Shown piece after piece: positions 1 through 11,487 of a DNA stretch of 64,000 nt. The stretch covers positions 12,782,616 through 12,846,615 of the forward strand of contig NC_068338.1 of the NCBI RefSeq assembly GCF_014633365.1, read 5' to 3'. The notes under the pieces are model-generated. The model made no database searches, was not told the origin of the DNA, and saw nothing but the letters and a program-made list of their open reading frames with translations. A program made the translations under genes and the position numbers. This DNA comes from Diospyros lotus. Its lineage: Eukaryota; Streptophyta; Magnoliopsida; Ericales; Ebenaceae. Position 1 is the stretch's first letter. Each line of letters begins with the position of its first letter.

Positions 1-788
1 TATCTCTCATAGCAGGGTCTGTCTTTTTCTAGCTAGTGTATGGCTTCTCAAACTTAGATTGGATTATTAGTGTAATGTCCCATTTGTAATCAATGTTATC
101 AAACCTATTGAAGCACACATTAGTTTGTGAACTCATTTGTAAAAAAGAAACTTCCTTTGTTGAAGTTAAAAAAGATTATTGAATATGGAATACTTATGAA
201 GAACCCAACGAATGTATCATTTGACAGTATTAAGGGGCAACAGTGGATGTGGATGATCCCCCAACTTCAGGTGGCAATGGTGAAGAAGGCCTGGATCCAA
301 CAGAGCTGGGGTGGGGTGTTTGTGGGTTATGGGAATCAAATCCAATGTCGGATGGAGATGAATGTCCCCCTACAAAAATAATTGATTGTAAAGGGTTCAA
401 CCTGTAGACTAGTGAATAGACTAAAGATGGGGTAGAGGTTGTACTAATGGGTGTACACATGTGGTCCTCACTATCACTCTCTTTGACTTGACGACGTTGC
501 ATAGCCTAACCTATGATGATCCGCCAGACATATCATGTCATACAAGGCAAACAACAGTTGCATAAAATCAGAGTGTTTGGATAATTCCTTCAACAATTTT
601 CAATCACATTACCTTCTTAAGTTTAAGAAAGTTTATGGTTAAATGGTTAAAGAAAGTTATATATATATATCATGTTAGTAGGTGTGTGATTACAACTTTT
701 AAATACTTTCGCAATAATAGTAATGGGCCATGAATCCCTTCTAATAAAGATGCAACTTCACCTCATCCACCTTGAAGAATTTCCTACA
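1..788. other. Intergenic sequence, no gene supported
   Basis: AT-rich sequence with short open frames but no recognisable domain. A minus-strand frame at 502-230 is rich in Pro and Ser and lies just downstream, on the same strand, of the CACTA transposase-associated fragment at 789-989. It could be decayed flanking sequence of that transposon, but nothing in it identifies a family. A TA-rich run is present near 659-670. Confidence 0.4.
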
Positions 789-989
789 TCAACACTTAAC
801 ACATGGATACCTTAAGCTCTCATTGTCCAACGTGAACTGTGGCTGAGCACATATAGAACGTATGAAACTCTCAACCTCACATAGGAACTCATTTGTTAGC
901 CCTCCCCAACGAGCTATCAATCTGTTGTACATCCATGTCCTTTGCTCAAGTTTGTCCATGGTTTGTGATTGATTCACAACAACCATCAA
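789..989 (-). pseudogene. CACTA (En/Spm) transposase-associated domain fragment
   Basis: The 66-residue minus-strand frame matches by eye the plant transposase-associated domain (Pfam Transpos_assoc, PF13963) found at the N terminus of CACTA transposase genes. Diagnostic features are RTWMYNR, then a small hydrophobic spacer, then GLTNEFLCEVESFI, a Cys and QPQF, and a terminal YPCVKC with the CxxC cysteine pair. This domain normally precedes the TNP2 transposase domain. No TNP2 core (DDE region) was seen downstream towards position 1, so this is a remnant or one exon of a larger element extending left of the window. Family recognition is strong; whether it is an active exon cannot be decided here. 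Confidence 0.7.
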
Positions 990-2340
990 CTTTCATTATA
1001 AATATATAGGGTAAATAAGATTGTTAGTTATTGAAATTTATACTTTATAATAAATTAGTCTTTATATTTTAATTTTCACCTCGATAACCACCAATCCTAT
1101 GTCTCCAACTAAGTGTAGATGAGAAGAAGAGAAAGAACCCACTCTAAGAAACAATCTCACAGAATTTGATTTCAATTTTTTTCTTACGCTTTGAAGCACT
1201 CCAATTTACCATTTTATAAGAGAGAAAACCAACTCCTACTTATAGTCAATTATTTCAAATTCAATCAAATTCCAATTAATTTGATCTAGTTGAATTACCA
1301 TAATCCAATTATCCAAAGTAGGTTTATGCCTTAAACATCTAGGCTGGGTTCATGAGCTCGAGTTAGGTCACTCATCATGGCTACCCTAAATAACTTGATG
1401 CAATCAACATATGTGCTCTATCCTAGTTCAACGAATCCTTATAAAAGTAAACCCTTAAACTTTTTGCTAAGAGTGACACCACATATAAGTGAAGTTCAAT
1501 TACAGGATTTTGTTGCTATGAACACTTTGATATTATCGAACTTCATTAAAAGTTTACAGTTAGCACTAGTTAACTTGGAATGATACAAAATAAATTTCCC
1601 AATGTTACTCTAGTCACTTTCCAACAACTTCTTGTTATCTATTAAATCTTTTAAATAGTTGTTGTACAATAACTCCAATCTGTTGGAGTTATTGATATTT
1701 CTTTTTTCCTTTTTACAACTATAGAATTTCATGGACATGGAGCAATATTTTACCATTGGTTGGTGATTGCATTGAGATGAGGTTGGTTTTAACTTGAATA
1801 GCATCTTTGAGATGCCATTTCTACTATTAGGGGGAAAAGAAAAAGGATTGGGAAGTACCCACTCATTTCATTTTCAAGTCCCCAACATATGTGCCTAAAC
1901 ATGCCATAATTGCCGCCACAAGTAGCTGCGGCGACGACCATAGCCGCTGGTAACCATCGCTAGCTTGCGATTTCCACAATTGGAGCCTATCGTTTGAAAC
2001 ACCAAGCTAAAAGGGTTAATATATCCAAAAATGGGCCAGATCAAACGATTGAATTTTCGTAGATATAGTTTTTAATTTTTGGCCAAAACCCCACAAGTGA
2101 TAAAAATATAGTAGAAATGGTAAAGGGTAATAGTAACTCATATATGTACCTATGATTTGGGTGTGAGGTAGTGGCAGCAATGTTGACGCAACAAGGAGTT
2201 GGAGGTGGTGACAACGTTGAGGCAACAAAGGGATTAAGGAGCAGAGAGGCCTTCAGTCGGTTGAGAGAGGGAAAAGAAGTGAACCAGATGGGGTTAGGGG
2301 ATTTGGCCAAGGGAAAAAGAGGCGGGGCATCCCCAATTTT
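990..2340. other. Intergenic, AT-rich, no gene identified
   Basis: Short frames on both strands overlap one another and show no domain. The stretch 2041-2310 is open in two minus frames at once, which is typical of low-information sequence. No LTR ends, primer binding site or terminal inverted repeats could be assigned. Confidence 0.4.
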
Positions 2341-2347
2341 TGGTTTT

Positions 2348-2389
2348 TTATTTTATCATTTAGTTGTTAACAACTAAATGATAAAATAA
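2348..2389. repeat. Perfect 42-bp palindrome
   Basis: The two 21-base arms are exact reverse complements and meet at a GTTAAC centre between 2368 and 2369, with no spacer. The next base pair outward does not match, so the palindrome ends sharply. It sits at the left edge of a roughly 200-bp, almost pure A/T tract (2390-2570). As RNA or single-stranded DNA it would form a hairpin. It could be the core of a small foldback element, but no target-site duplication was found. Confidence 0.9.
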
Positions 2390-2689
2390 TTTATAATAAT
2401 ATTATTAATAATTATTTGCTTGATAAAAATAAAATAATTTATGGTTATGATAACTGATAAAAAAATTTAAATTATGACAATTATTAAATATTTTAAATAA
2501 TAATTTATGATAATAAGATAAAATATGATAATGTAATAATTTATATTATTGCATCAAATTAATAATGTAAATTATTGCTTGAAATTAACAGCTATAAAAA
2601 GAATTTTTAAGTTTCTTTACAAAACATGCAAAAGAGGGAGATATCGATTTAGAGTATGTGAACTCAAATCACATGCTTTGACTTTTGTA
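2390..2689. other. A/T-rich spacer
   Basis: About 180 bases composed almost entirely of A and T with repeated TAATAATTTAT-like motifs, followed by transition into the truncated 3' end of the G1 gypsy element. No gene is visible. Confidence 0.5.
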
Positions 2690-3618
2690 CTCACATCTCC
2701 TGCCTCTAGTCTAGTAAGGAGAGGTATTTCACGAAGGTGATCCTTTAACACCTGAAATGCTTGTTCACACTTATCATTCCATTAGATGTTCTTTCCCCCT
2801 TCTAGTATTTGGAAAAATGGGAGGCCTTTTTTAGCGGACTTTGAGATAAAACGATTAAGGGTCGCAAGATGCTCGGTCAATTGTTGGACCCCTTCTACAT
2901 CGAAGGGGGTCTATATATCTAAAATGACCTGGATCTTCTCTAGGTTGGCTTCTATTCCGTGTTGTGTGATAAGATAGCCTTGGAAGTTGCTTGACTTGAC
3001 GCCAAAAGCACACTTGTTGGTATTGATGGCATATAGCAAAAACTTGTGCTAACTTTACATGTGTGACTCCTCAGCGTGGCTTTTGACCACCAGGTCATCA
3101 ATGTAGGCCTCCATGGTACTTCCAAGCAATTCCTTAAATACTTTGTTAACCATCTGCTGATAAGTGGCTCTAGCATTCTTAAGCCCAAAAGGCATAACCT
3201 GGTAGCATTAAGTCTCGGTTTCTATAATAAAGGAAGTTTTCTCGGCGTCTGGCGGGAACATGCTAATTTGGTGGTACCCTAAAAAGGAGTCAAGGAAAGT
3301 CAACATGTGGTACCCCAAAGTGTTATCCACAAAGTGGTTAATTTGCGATAATGGGTAGGAGTCTTTCGGACATGCCTTGTTCAAGTCGGTGAAATCCACA
3401 CAAACTCACCATGAGGCCATGTTAGCTAGCCAGTTAGGGTAGTGGACTTCATGAATGAATCTAGCCTTCAAGAGTTTGTCAACCCCCTCTTCAAGGGATG
3501 GAATTCTATCACGCGCAATGTTCCTCTTCTCCTGCTTCACAGGTTTTCCTTTCGTCCTTACTTTTAATTGATGAGAAATCACCTGGGGGTCAATCCCTGG
3601 CATGTCAACGGGAACCAA
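2690..3618 (-). pseudogene. G1 reverse transcriptase, broken
   Basis: Minus-strand frames give successive pieces of a gypsy reverse transcriptase. The segment upstream of the polymerase core (3618-3406) contains MPGIDPQVISHQL and a KRNIARDRIPSLEEGVDKLL stretch. The fingers follow at 3399-3208, with FTDLNKACPKDSYPL and FLGYHQI. The palm segment (3188-2952) is readable only after a frame change. Below 2952 the sequence continues as decayed thumb and connection DNA. Stops and frameshifts between 3406 and 3399 and around 3200 show that no full polymerase can be made. The strand and spacing fit the protease and gag located at higher coordinates. Confidence 0.8.
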
Positions 3619-4127
3619 GGCAAATATGTCTGCGTTATCTCGTAGGCACTATACAATTTCTTCCCTTTAACTAAGGGACAACTGGCTTCCCACATAAACT
3701 ACTTGTCTTCTTCACTCTCCTAAAGTCTAACAGGTTCCAGGGACTCCACTGGTTAAGGCTTCAATAAGGCTTGTTTAGAAATGGACATGGTCTCTTCAAG
3801 GGTATGGGAAACCTCTTTCCCCTTTGCTGCATTGGTAGACAATATGTAGCAAACTCATGCCTTCTTCTGATCGCCCTGAACTTGGCTTATGCTGCCAGGG
3901 GTTGGAAATTTCATTAAAAGATAACCATAGTGTATGACAACCCTTATGTTGTTAAGGAGTGATCTTCCCAGGATGACATTGTAAGCTATTGATGTAGTCT
4001 TTACCACCATGAAGTTCACCTATTGGGTAACACTGTGAGGATGAGATCCCAGAGTAATTAGCAGTTGCACCAACCTTGCGACAGGTACTGCTTCCCCAGT
4101 AAAACTTTATAGTGGGGAGAAAATGGG

Positions 4128-4400
4128 TCAAAGTCGATCGTGAGTAATGTGCATTTGCTCGAAGCAATTATAGTAGATTAAATTGATGGAGCTACCACTA
4201 TCCACAAGGATGCAACTAACAGGTTGCTTGGCGATTACAACAAAGATGACCAAAGGGTCATCATGAGGCATAAGGATATTCCTTTGGTTAGCTAAGGTGA
4301 AGGAGATGGGCTCTTCGTTGGGTGCTACATGGGTTACAGAGTCAATGTGCAAAGCTTGGGGTGCATACAACTTGCAGGCCATCAAAGAATCGCCAGCCAA
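4128..4400 (-). pseudogene. G1 retroviral-type aspartic protease fragment
   Basis: The 90-residue frame carries the aspartic protease active-site signature LVDSGSSINLIY at about residues 66-77, preceded by the hydrophobic strand VSCI. Retrotransposon proteases act as dimers that cut the Gag-Pol polyprotein. The C-terminal half of the enzyme, with its ILGR-type motif, lies in other frames below 4128 (about 4125-3900), so the gene is broken. It lies between gag and reverse transcriptase as expected. Confidence 0.8.
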
Positions 4401-4699
4401 GGTTTCTCCTCCCTAGATAATGTGGATATGCTTTTGAGTGGACTCATTATCTGCTAGGGGTGTGGACGGTTCTCCCCCAGGGGTCCCCTCTGTTACTTTG
4501 ACAGTGCTCTATAGTGTTGATTGTCGCCTTCCCGAGGTCTCCCCCTTAATGGGCTATGGTTTGCTCTTGGTAATCTATCCTGTCGAGGTAGATAATGAGG
4601 TGCCCTCTAGGGGGCTTGGGCTGTCACGCTTCGAAATTGATCAACTTTGCTTTCCCTGGCCAATCTCCTCACCTACTCACGGAAAGCATGACTATTCTC

Positions 4700-6063
4700 T
4701 ATTGAATGACCTAGGCACTTATGGAACTGGCAGAAGGGTTGAGGATCCTTCCCTTTCGGCTCCTTAGAAAGGGAAGAAAAGTTGATAAGTCCAGTAAGTG
4801 GGATGATAGGTGGAGCATATATCTATTGACGATGTCTAAGATAGTTGTTGGGCTTAAGGGCATTCCCATTCAACCACTTACTCCCATCAAGCCATCATCT
4901 TTTTCTAGTTCATTCTTTGGGGTGCTTAGTTAATTCACAAGTCTGTAGGATATCTAACTGCACGACATACCTACTGGCACAGGCAAATAGGTAGGCCAAA
5001 TTAGTCAGTTTCTTAAAAGCGAGGGACTTTTTGAGAGATGTGAGGGTGTTTCCTTATAGAAAAGCTGAGACAACCACTCCAACCAGAAAGTCATGTGCTT
5101 CTAGCATTGCATTTCGAAAGCGATGAATGTATTGTCTCAAGGTTTCCCTGGGACCTTATCAGACACTAAGGAGGTAAGTGGGGGCCTTTTTCCTCGAAGC
5201 ATGGGCAACGAAGGCTACAATGAACTCCATTCACATCTACTCGTAGAAGGTAATGTACCCGGAGGGTAACTCGCTGAACCAAGCATGAGCTTATTCTATC
5301 AATGATTGTGGGAAGACCAAACACATAATAACGTCACCCCACTTCTAAAGATATGTTAGAGAGTTAAATCGCTATGTGTGGAGGATGGGATTCTCTCTTC
5401 CACTATACTCTGGTAAATGCGGGAGTTTGAACTTGGGAGGAAGCACATGGTTGAGTACTTCTTGGGAGAAATGACACGTCGTGGTCGCACTTTATCAGAA
5501 ATTGCTCTAGTGACTTTCTTTTCAAAAAACTCTTTAATCAGTTTCTTGATTTTCACTCCCTAAGAAGTCAGAAGGAATCCTAGTTGGGCATTTATCTCGG
5601 GCTTGTGTGTCTCCTTAACAAAGGTTGTGCTTGCTACAGTTTCTTCCTACATAGGGCCTTTCCCAGTGTTCTTTCCCCACTCTATGTATCGGGTTTCCAT
5701 GTTAGGGTTTGGTTATTGTTACTTTGACTAGGCCGATGAAGGTTGCTGGGGAGGCACTGAAGCGTTAACATGAACACCACCTAAAGGGGCTTGAGCCTTT
5801 GGGGATGGTAAGAGCATGCGTAATAAACCAGACAGTTGTTGCAGAGTTTTAGTCTTCTCCTTGTCACTCTTCTTCAACTCTTTATATCTTTGCTCCACCT
5901 TGTGGAATTCCTTGAGAGACATAGTAGAGGATTTTTTGGTTCCAGAAGGACCAGGTATGTCATCCAGGGTCTGGCCTTCTTTAATATTCCTCGGACGAAG
6001 AGACTCTGAAATTGGTTGCCTAACGGCTGGGTGTACGAAGGGGACCAAAGATGTTTGCTTCAC
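4700..6063 (-). pseudogene. G1 gag remnant
   Basis: The N-terminal 111-residue frame (6063-5728) is followed by a region with many stops. The reverse translation around 5300-5240 reads HAWFSELPSGYITFYE, a typical retrotransposon gag core motif that is also present in the copy at 56590-56372. Gag forms the virus-like particle. A KxxDKEKTKTLQQLSGLL helix near the C terminus of the first frame resembles the MRKSDEEKSKTLKHLSELL frame at 57056 of copy 2, which confirms that the two elements are related. Confidence 0.65.
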
Positions 6064-6258
6064 GGGCTAATCTTGCACTACGATGGGGGGTTGGTCACAA
6101 GCCACCCATCTTTCATGTCCTTTTTAAGGCATGACTAACTTTAGAGAAGGGCTCTCCTTTAGCGATTTCACACTAGGAACCTCTAGTTCAGATGGATCTG
6201 GTTCCTTTAGCTATGGATCAATAGCTTTTTGCTCAATTTTTCACAGACAATGCCAAAT

Positions 6259-7077
6259 TGTTGTTTCCAAACTATAACAATTACTTTTATTTGTCTAGGA
6301 TTAGCCAAAGTAAAGTCCTTTACTGGAGCTGAGGGTTTAAGATGTTGTCGGAGAGGTCAATCAAGTTGGAGCTATAGTCCTAGAAGGCCAAAACTAGAGC
6401 CCAAAAGGGGTTTTCAGGATAGCTTACTTGGATGGGGTCTTTGGGATAACGTCATAGGGATGCCCCAAAAGGTCTTCGAGGAGGTGAGCCTTTGGGGATC
6501 ATGGCTTTGCCTTAGCTTACGAACACGGAGGATGTCTGAAAGGCATGCAAGAGACTTCCCCACACGGGCCCTTTAATGCCTAAGTTAGATTGCAGTTAAA
6601 AGGTGATGTCCAAGAATATGCATGTGAGTGTCCAATAGGTGATGTAATATCTTCCGTAAGTCCTAAAGAGGGTGTTCCAAATGGGTTATAGAGAGAGAAA
6701 GAGTAAGGTCCAAATGACTCGTGAGAGCTGGGTGAAAAGATCCAAAAGATCTATTTTTCTTCAAAGAGGCTAATATTTATAGACGAACATGTGGGACCCA
6801 CAAATGGATCTGAAAGATGCATCGAGAAACAAATGTAAAGAGAGAGGTTGGAGGGCCTGGAGGCGTCTTTGGGGAGAGGCCTCGATGGCTGTCTCTGGGT
6901 AGTCCCGAAGAGGGCTTCGACGCCACCGGATGGCTTTCGTCTGGGAGACCCGAAAGGTGTCTCCGAACTTAGCCAATTGAATTAAGCTGGACCAATCTCG
7001 AGGGACCCATCGAGGGGCCCGGGAGGCTATCCGAGGAATTATGATTCATAGACTTAGGAAAAGTTTGGGGCACCCCA
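6259..7077 (-). repeat. Long terminal repeat of G1 copy 1
   Basis: The inner end is set by TG at 6259 next to the decayed primer binding site (6245-6258). The outer end is set by the CA of ggggcacccca at 7077. A TATA box (TATAAATA on the minus strand) lies at 6781-6774. Only one LTR is retained, so boundaries are inferred from TG/CA ends and comparison with copy 2, not from a repeat pair. Confidence 0.5.
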
Positions 7078-9193
7078 TAGTAGATTTATTATGAAAATAG
7101 TTTTTAGTGATTAAATATATTTTTAGTAAATTTGGTTTATTGATGATTTTTAAAACATTTTGATTTTCTCTTAATGATGTTATTTTCATACTTAGATATA
7201 TCTTTAAAATAGTCGAGTATATTTTTGTATTAGTCTAGTATGTTATAAAGCTTGTGAGAAACCTTTTATGAAAATCAGTTAAGTATGAAAAGCTTTTTGA
7301 TAAAACTCTATTGTTCAACATGCTTTCAAAAATAATCGAGTGTGTGAATTGATTCAATGGACTATTAGAGGTTCCTACTCAAGTATGTTATGCAAAGTTT
7401 TGTTATCTTCAAGCTAAATCAAGTATGGAGCTTTTGAAATCGAGTAAGAATCTTTCATCACTCGAGTGAGCTTTTCTGAAAATTTGAGTATCTCCAAAGC
7501 TATACAATCTGAGCATCTTTTTACTTGAGTGAAGCTTATTTCTCAATCAACTAATGTATTTTATTAATTGAGTAAATATATGTATTAGTCGAGTGAAGAT
7601 AGATTTGTTTCTAACTAAGTCTCTGGACCTAAATGCAATCGAGTAACACATGTTGGTACTCGAGTGAAATCTTATATTAGTTAAGTAATCTTAGTCTTGT
7701 AATCAAGTAAGTAATGTAAGTTTTTGAGGCTTCTATGTTAGTCAAGTAATGACTTGGTTATACTCAACTTCATATAATCGATTACATAGTATATCCAATT
7801 GAGCAAGATCCATATTAGTGGAGTAAGTCTTAAACTTAATTGAGTATTTTATGTTAGTTTTTGAATTTTATAGATGTTACTCAGAGAAGAAAGAAAGGAT
7901 AGTTTTTGACTGTTTCAATTTTATTTCTTTATTTTAGGAATTCTAATTATGTCCTCTTGTAACAAGATGATAATATACTTATATATATTGTGCAAAATGT
8001 CTATCTTTATATTATGCATATCTCTCTTGATGAAGTTGACTATTATCAATCAAATTAAAAGAAGATGTGAGTATGTGTAGATAACAAGACTAAATTCAAG
8101 TCTCAAAGTTTCTATAAAAGGCCAAGTGCTGCAAGAGATCATGTTGCTGATGTTCAAGAAATGTAAAGCCAACCTAAACCTAAACACTACAAAGCCTAAC
8201 TTGTTTTTAGGCCAAAGTTCATTGCTTGAGTGATAAGTTCTTCATGCTCATCCTTCTTTACTTCAAGTCATTATCTGGTCAAGCCTTATCAAGTTCTTCT
8301 TAAACCAAAAATTAGAAACAAGAGAGTTGAGTGTTTTATTCATTCATTTATTGAAACTCCCTTTTATTCAAGAGACTATTAGCAATCATTATATTATCTT
8401 ATATTTTTCTCTTGAGAAATCCTTTCACGACTTTTGTGAAATTTGTAAAAGATTATGCCTTATCCTTAAAAGGCAATGGTTGTGGTTGAGCCTAGGATGA
8501 AAAAAGCCAACTGTAGAGGTTACAACTAATCCTATAAAAGCTAGCACGTGTTCCTACTTAACCCCATGAAAAGTGGAGGTTTTAGTTGAACCTGTAAAAA
8601 CTATGTATGTGTTGTAGTTGATCCCTAAAATTCCTTAGTGGATGTTTTCAAAATTCTTAGTGAGAAGAAAGGTAGTGGACTAGGCTTGTTGGTTGAACCA
8701 CTAAAAAATGTTGTGTTCATGTGGTTTGACTTTTATGTCCTTAATGGTATTGTTTTTCTTTTGCCATAAAATGCTTTCTCATTTGATTTAAATTCATTAG
8801 CATCATGCAAGATTGCTCCTCTTTTCATTGCATGTATAAATGACTTTTAATCTTTCATGTCTCATGTTTACTTCTCAAAGTGCATATGTTTGTTCATAAG
8901 TTTTATAAATTAAAATTTAGAAAAGAAAGCAGGGTTCTATTGCTGCCATCATAACAATTTTGTCATTCTCTTCTTCAAATGTTGTCTTTCATCCATACAT
9001 ATTTATTCTATGTCTGAAGTATGATTAAATAAATCTTTATGAAAAATGTTTTTAATCATATAAACTTATTAAACTACTGCAACTCATTTTACACTATGAA
9101 ATTTATCTTTCAAATCAATCTAATATGTATTTTCTTTATTATCACAAAAAAGATCAAAACACCCAATTCACCACTCTCTTGGGTGATCCTCCA
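7078..9193 (+). repeat. Long Ty1/copia LTR (SIRE/Maximus-like), start uncertain
   Basis: The right end is well defined: a polypyrimidine U5 segment containing CACCCAATTCACCACTC and CTCTTGGGTGATCC is followed by CA at 9193, a 2-base spacer and the tRNA-Met primer binding site. That U5 form is typical of SIRE/Maximus-type copia LTRs. The left part (about 7200-7870) carries some twenty dispersed copies of a short TCGAGT-containing motif. The exact 5' boundary was not found; 7078 is simply where the neighbouring G1 LTR ends. No matching 3' LTR of this element lies in the window. Confidence 0.55.
7200..7870 (+). repeat. Dispersed TCGAGT/TYGAGTRA motif array in copia LTR
   Basis: About twenty variants of the motif AGTCGAGTAA or ACTCGAGTGA recur roughly every 20-50 bases, for example near 7212, 7335, 7441, 7462, 7587, 7638 and 7661. 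They are not in strict tandem. Their position in the U3 part of the LTR suggests an enhancer-like array; that role is inference. Confidence 0.5.
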
Positions 9194-9195
9194 TT

Positions 9196-9207
9196 TGGTA
9201 TCAGAGC
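9196..9207 (+). other. tRNA-Met primer binding site of copia element
   Basis: TGGTATCAGAGC is complementary to the 3' end of initiator tRNA-Met and primes minus-strand cDNA synthesis in many plant retrotransposons. It lies 2 bases downstream of the LTR's CA end. Confidence 0.8.
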
Positions 9208-9887
9208 ATGCACTTTGTATTTCGGTTTAACCGCCAGGAGTGATCCTTAGCCATCTTTGAGTTTCATTGTTTTTAGAAGGCAAACCTTTTGAGGTATTGC
9301 TACCTATCCTATTAGCATTATCTTCTGTCAATGAGATTTTATATTTTCTATCTATTTGATCATATGGACTTTAGTGATCTGAATTGGGTAACTTTAATTT
9401 ATTTTGGTAAAATCATATTTCTTTCTCCAACATACTTATCTATAAAAGTGGGTTTTCGATCATTGATTCAAATAAAGTTTTATATGTATAGCTTTGTTTG
9501 TTTTAACATTTATGTGAAAAGAGATTGCAGCATAAAAGAAGTTATTCTAAGATGCTTCATATTTGTAAGTATGCTTAAATGAAAATGAAGAGCAGAAGGT
9601 AATCTCCACTTCTATATGCAAGTCGTGTTCATGAAAATAATGTTTAAATGAAGATGCTATTGAACTCATGAATTTTGCACTATTATGTGCTCTCAAGAGA
9701 TACTGAATTTGAAAAATACAATTCATCATTAAAATGTTCAAAATCAATTGCATTGGTTATTAAATATCTCTTTCAAAATGAATTTCATATCAAATCTCTT
9801 CGCTTGGCATATGAAAATCAGGTTTTTATTAAGAAGCTATCATGACACAGTGTGAGTTTACTGTGCTATATCCTTATTTTTGAAGAC
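9208..9887 (+). other. Leader region of copia element, no intact gag
   Basis: About 680 bases follow the primer binding site. Short frames are present but no gag zinc knuckle or other domain can be recognised. The region ends where the Tat-type LTR begins at 9888. Confidence 0.35.
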
Positions 9888-10278
9888 TGATGATACTGGA
9901 CCGATCACCGAGGTCTGCCTCGAAGCAAGTACCTGCAAGGGCGGGGCCTTTAATCCCTCGGGAGAACTCCGACGCTCAAGTCAGTAGAAGAAGAATACCC
10001 GAAATGAAAAGTCACACAGTAGTCAGATGATCCATACCTATAGAAGTTGACCTCTATTTAAAGATAGCGTAGAGCATACTCTGAAGAGATATGATAGCCT
10101 CTGAATGGGACGTTGGAGAGAATCTCGATTGATCGAGTCAACCTTGTTCAAAATCAAATAAGAGATGAAGATCTAGATGACACGTGGCGCTTCTTGGGAT
10201 CGGCACGTGGCGGCACCAGGCTAGTAGTCTCCGAGGGTAGTATAGTAATTTTACCCTTAGTAAAATATCCCCTCATTA
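9888..10278 (-). repeat. Tat-type gypsy LTR (3' LTR of minus copy)
   Basis: This LTR of about 390 bp is highly similar along its length to 14988-15360. Its inner end is TA instead of CA on the plus strand (cctcatta against cctcatca), a single base change. A TATA-like TTTAAATA lies at 10062-10055 on the minus strand. Two G-boxes (CACGTG) lie upstream of it at 10191-10196 and 10204-10209. Confidence 0.85.
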
Positions 10279-11460
10279 GATGTCAATCCCCCATTGGGCG
10301 AAGGGGCATGGCTGAACCAGGTGGGTGAGCATGGCACTAGGAACATGAATCAGGTTAGAGACCCGTTGGCATCTTTCACATTTCTTGACCAGCTGCTCTG
10401 CATCAGACACCATAGTCGGCCAGTAGTACCCTTGTCGAAGGGCTTTTTGATAGAGAGTCCAGGCTCCTATGTGACTTCCATATATTCCCTCATGGATCTC
10501 TCTTAAAACATAGTCAGCTTCACGTGGCCTCACACACCTCAAGAGTGGTTGGGTGAAGGATCTCTTATACAACTCCTCGTTGACTAGTATAAACTTCTGG
10601 GCCCTCCTTTTTAGCTCACGGGCCTCTAAGTCACTCTTTGGTAGCTTGCCATCCTTCAAATAACTGACAAGAGGGTCCATCCAACTTGGTTCTAGGTCGA
10701 GACATAGCTGCTCTGCCATCTCGTCAATGCTTCTTTGGGGTAGTGTCTCGATAAAAATCTGTCTGGAATTGGTTGGGAAAGAAGCCGACGCGATCCGGGA
10801 CAAAGTGTCTGCTTCCACATTCCGGGATCGAGGCACATGCTCAATTTTCACAGATTGAAAATGACCCATCAATTCCTAAACAAAAACCAAATATTTGGAC
10901 ATGTGGTCCTCCCTGGCCTCGTATTCTCCCTTCACTTGTTGAACCACAAGGTTAGAATTAGACTGTACGTTGAGATGCCTCACCCCAAACTATGCGGCGA
11001 GCCTCAACCCCGCCATGAGGGCCTCGTACTCTACCTCATTGTTAGATACCCGGAACTCAAAATGTAAAGCGTATAACCAGGACTGGCCCTCCGAGCTCTT
11101 AATCATCAGCCCAGCTCCTCCACCCCCAGAGTTTGAGCTGTCATCCACTGCCAACATCCATGGTCCTAGGCTGTCCTTCGGAGATCCGCCAAGCCTAAAT
11201 CCTTCGGTGATGAAGTCTGCTAAGGCCTAGGCCTTAATAGCTAAACGAGGCCGGTACTCTATGTCGAATGATGTTAACTCCATTGACCACTTCAATATTC
11301 TCCCTGAGAGCTCTGGTTTCCCCAGATCCTGCCTTAGAGGTTGGTCAGTAAGCAATATGATAGAGTAGGCTTGGTAGTAGGGTCGTAACTTTCTCACTGA
11401 GACGACCAGGGCAAACGCTAATTTCTCCATGGGGGAATACTGCTCCTCTGCCACAGACAA
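10276..11460 (-). pseudogene. Tat minus copy: RNase H and truncated integrase
   Basis: Minus-strand frames give the RNase H region (about 11460-10900, including a DGSSNSGGGGAG stretch near 11140 on the matching strand) and a 198-residue frame, 10872-10276. The latter has an RNase H tail and the integrase N-terminal HHCC zinc-binding domain (HEGIYGSH, then CERCQR). The frame ends PFAQWGIDI, the point where the first catalytic Asp of the DDE core appears. The next bases are already the LTR, whose mutated first codon TAA supplies the stop. The integrase catalytic core, C-terminal domain, additional ORF and polypurine tract are all missing, so the copy cannot integrate by itself. Confidence 0.85.
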
Positions 11461-11487
11461 TCATTTGCTCGTGTAGTATATTGGCCT

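Larger units (their letters stand above)
2690..7077 (-). mobile_element. Truncated Ty3/gypsy element G1, copy 1
   Basis: On the minus strand the order is LTR (about 7077-6259), primer binding site, gag (about 6063-4700), protease (4400-4128) and reverse transcriptase (3618 to about 2690). The element stops inside the region between reverse transcriptase and RNase H. No RNase H, integrase or second LTR follows. Every pol segment needs frame changes to be read, so the copy is dead. Domain order and protein motifs place it in Ty3/gypsy, most like the Tat/Athila branch. A second copy of the same family lies at 55290-60267, and a related protease fragment lies at 22259-23217 on the plus strand. 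Confidence 0.8.
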
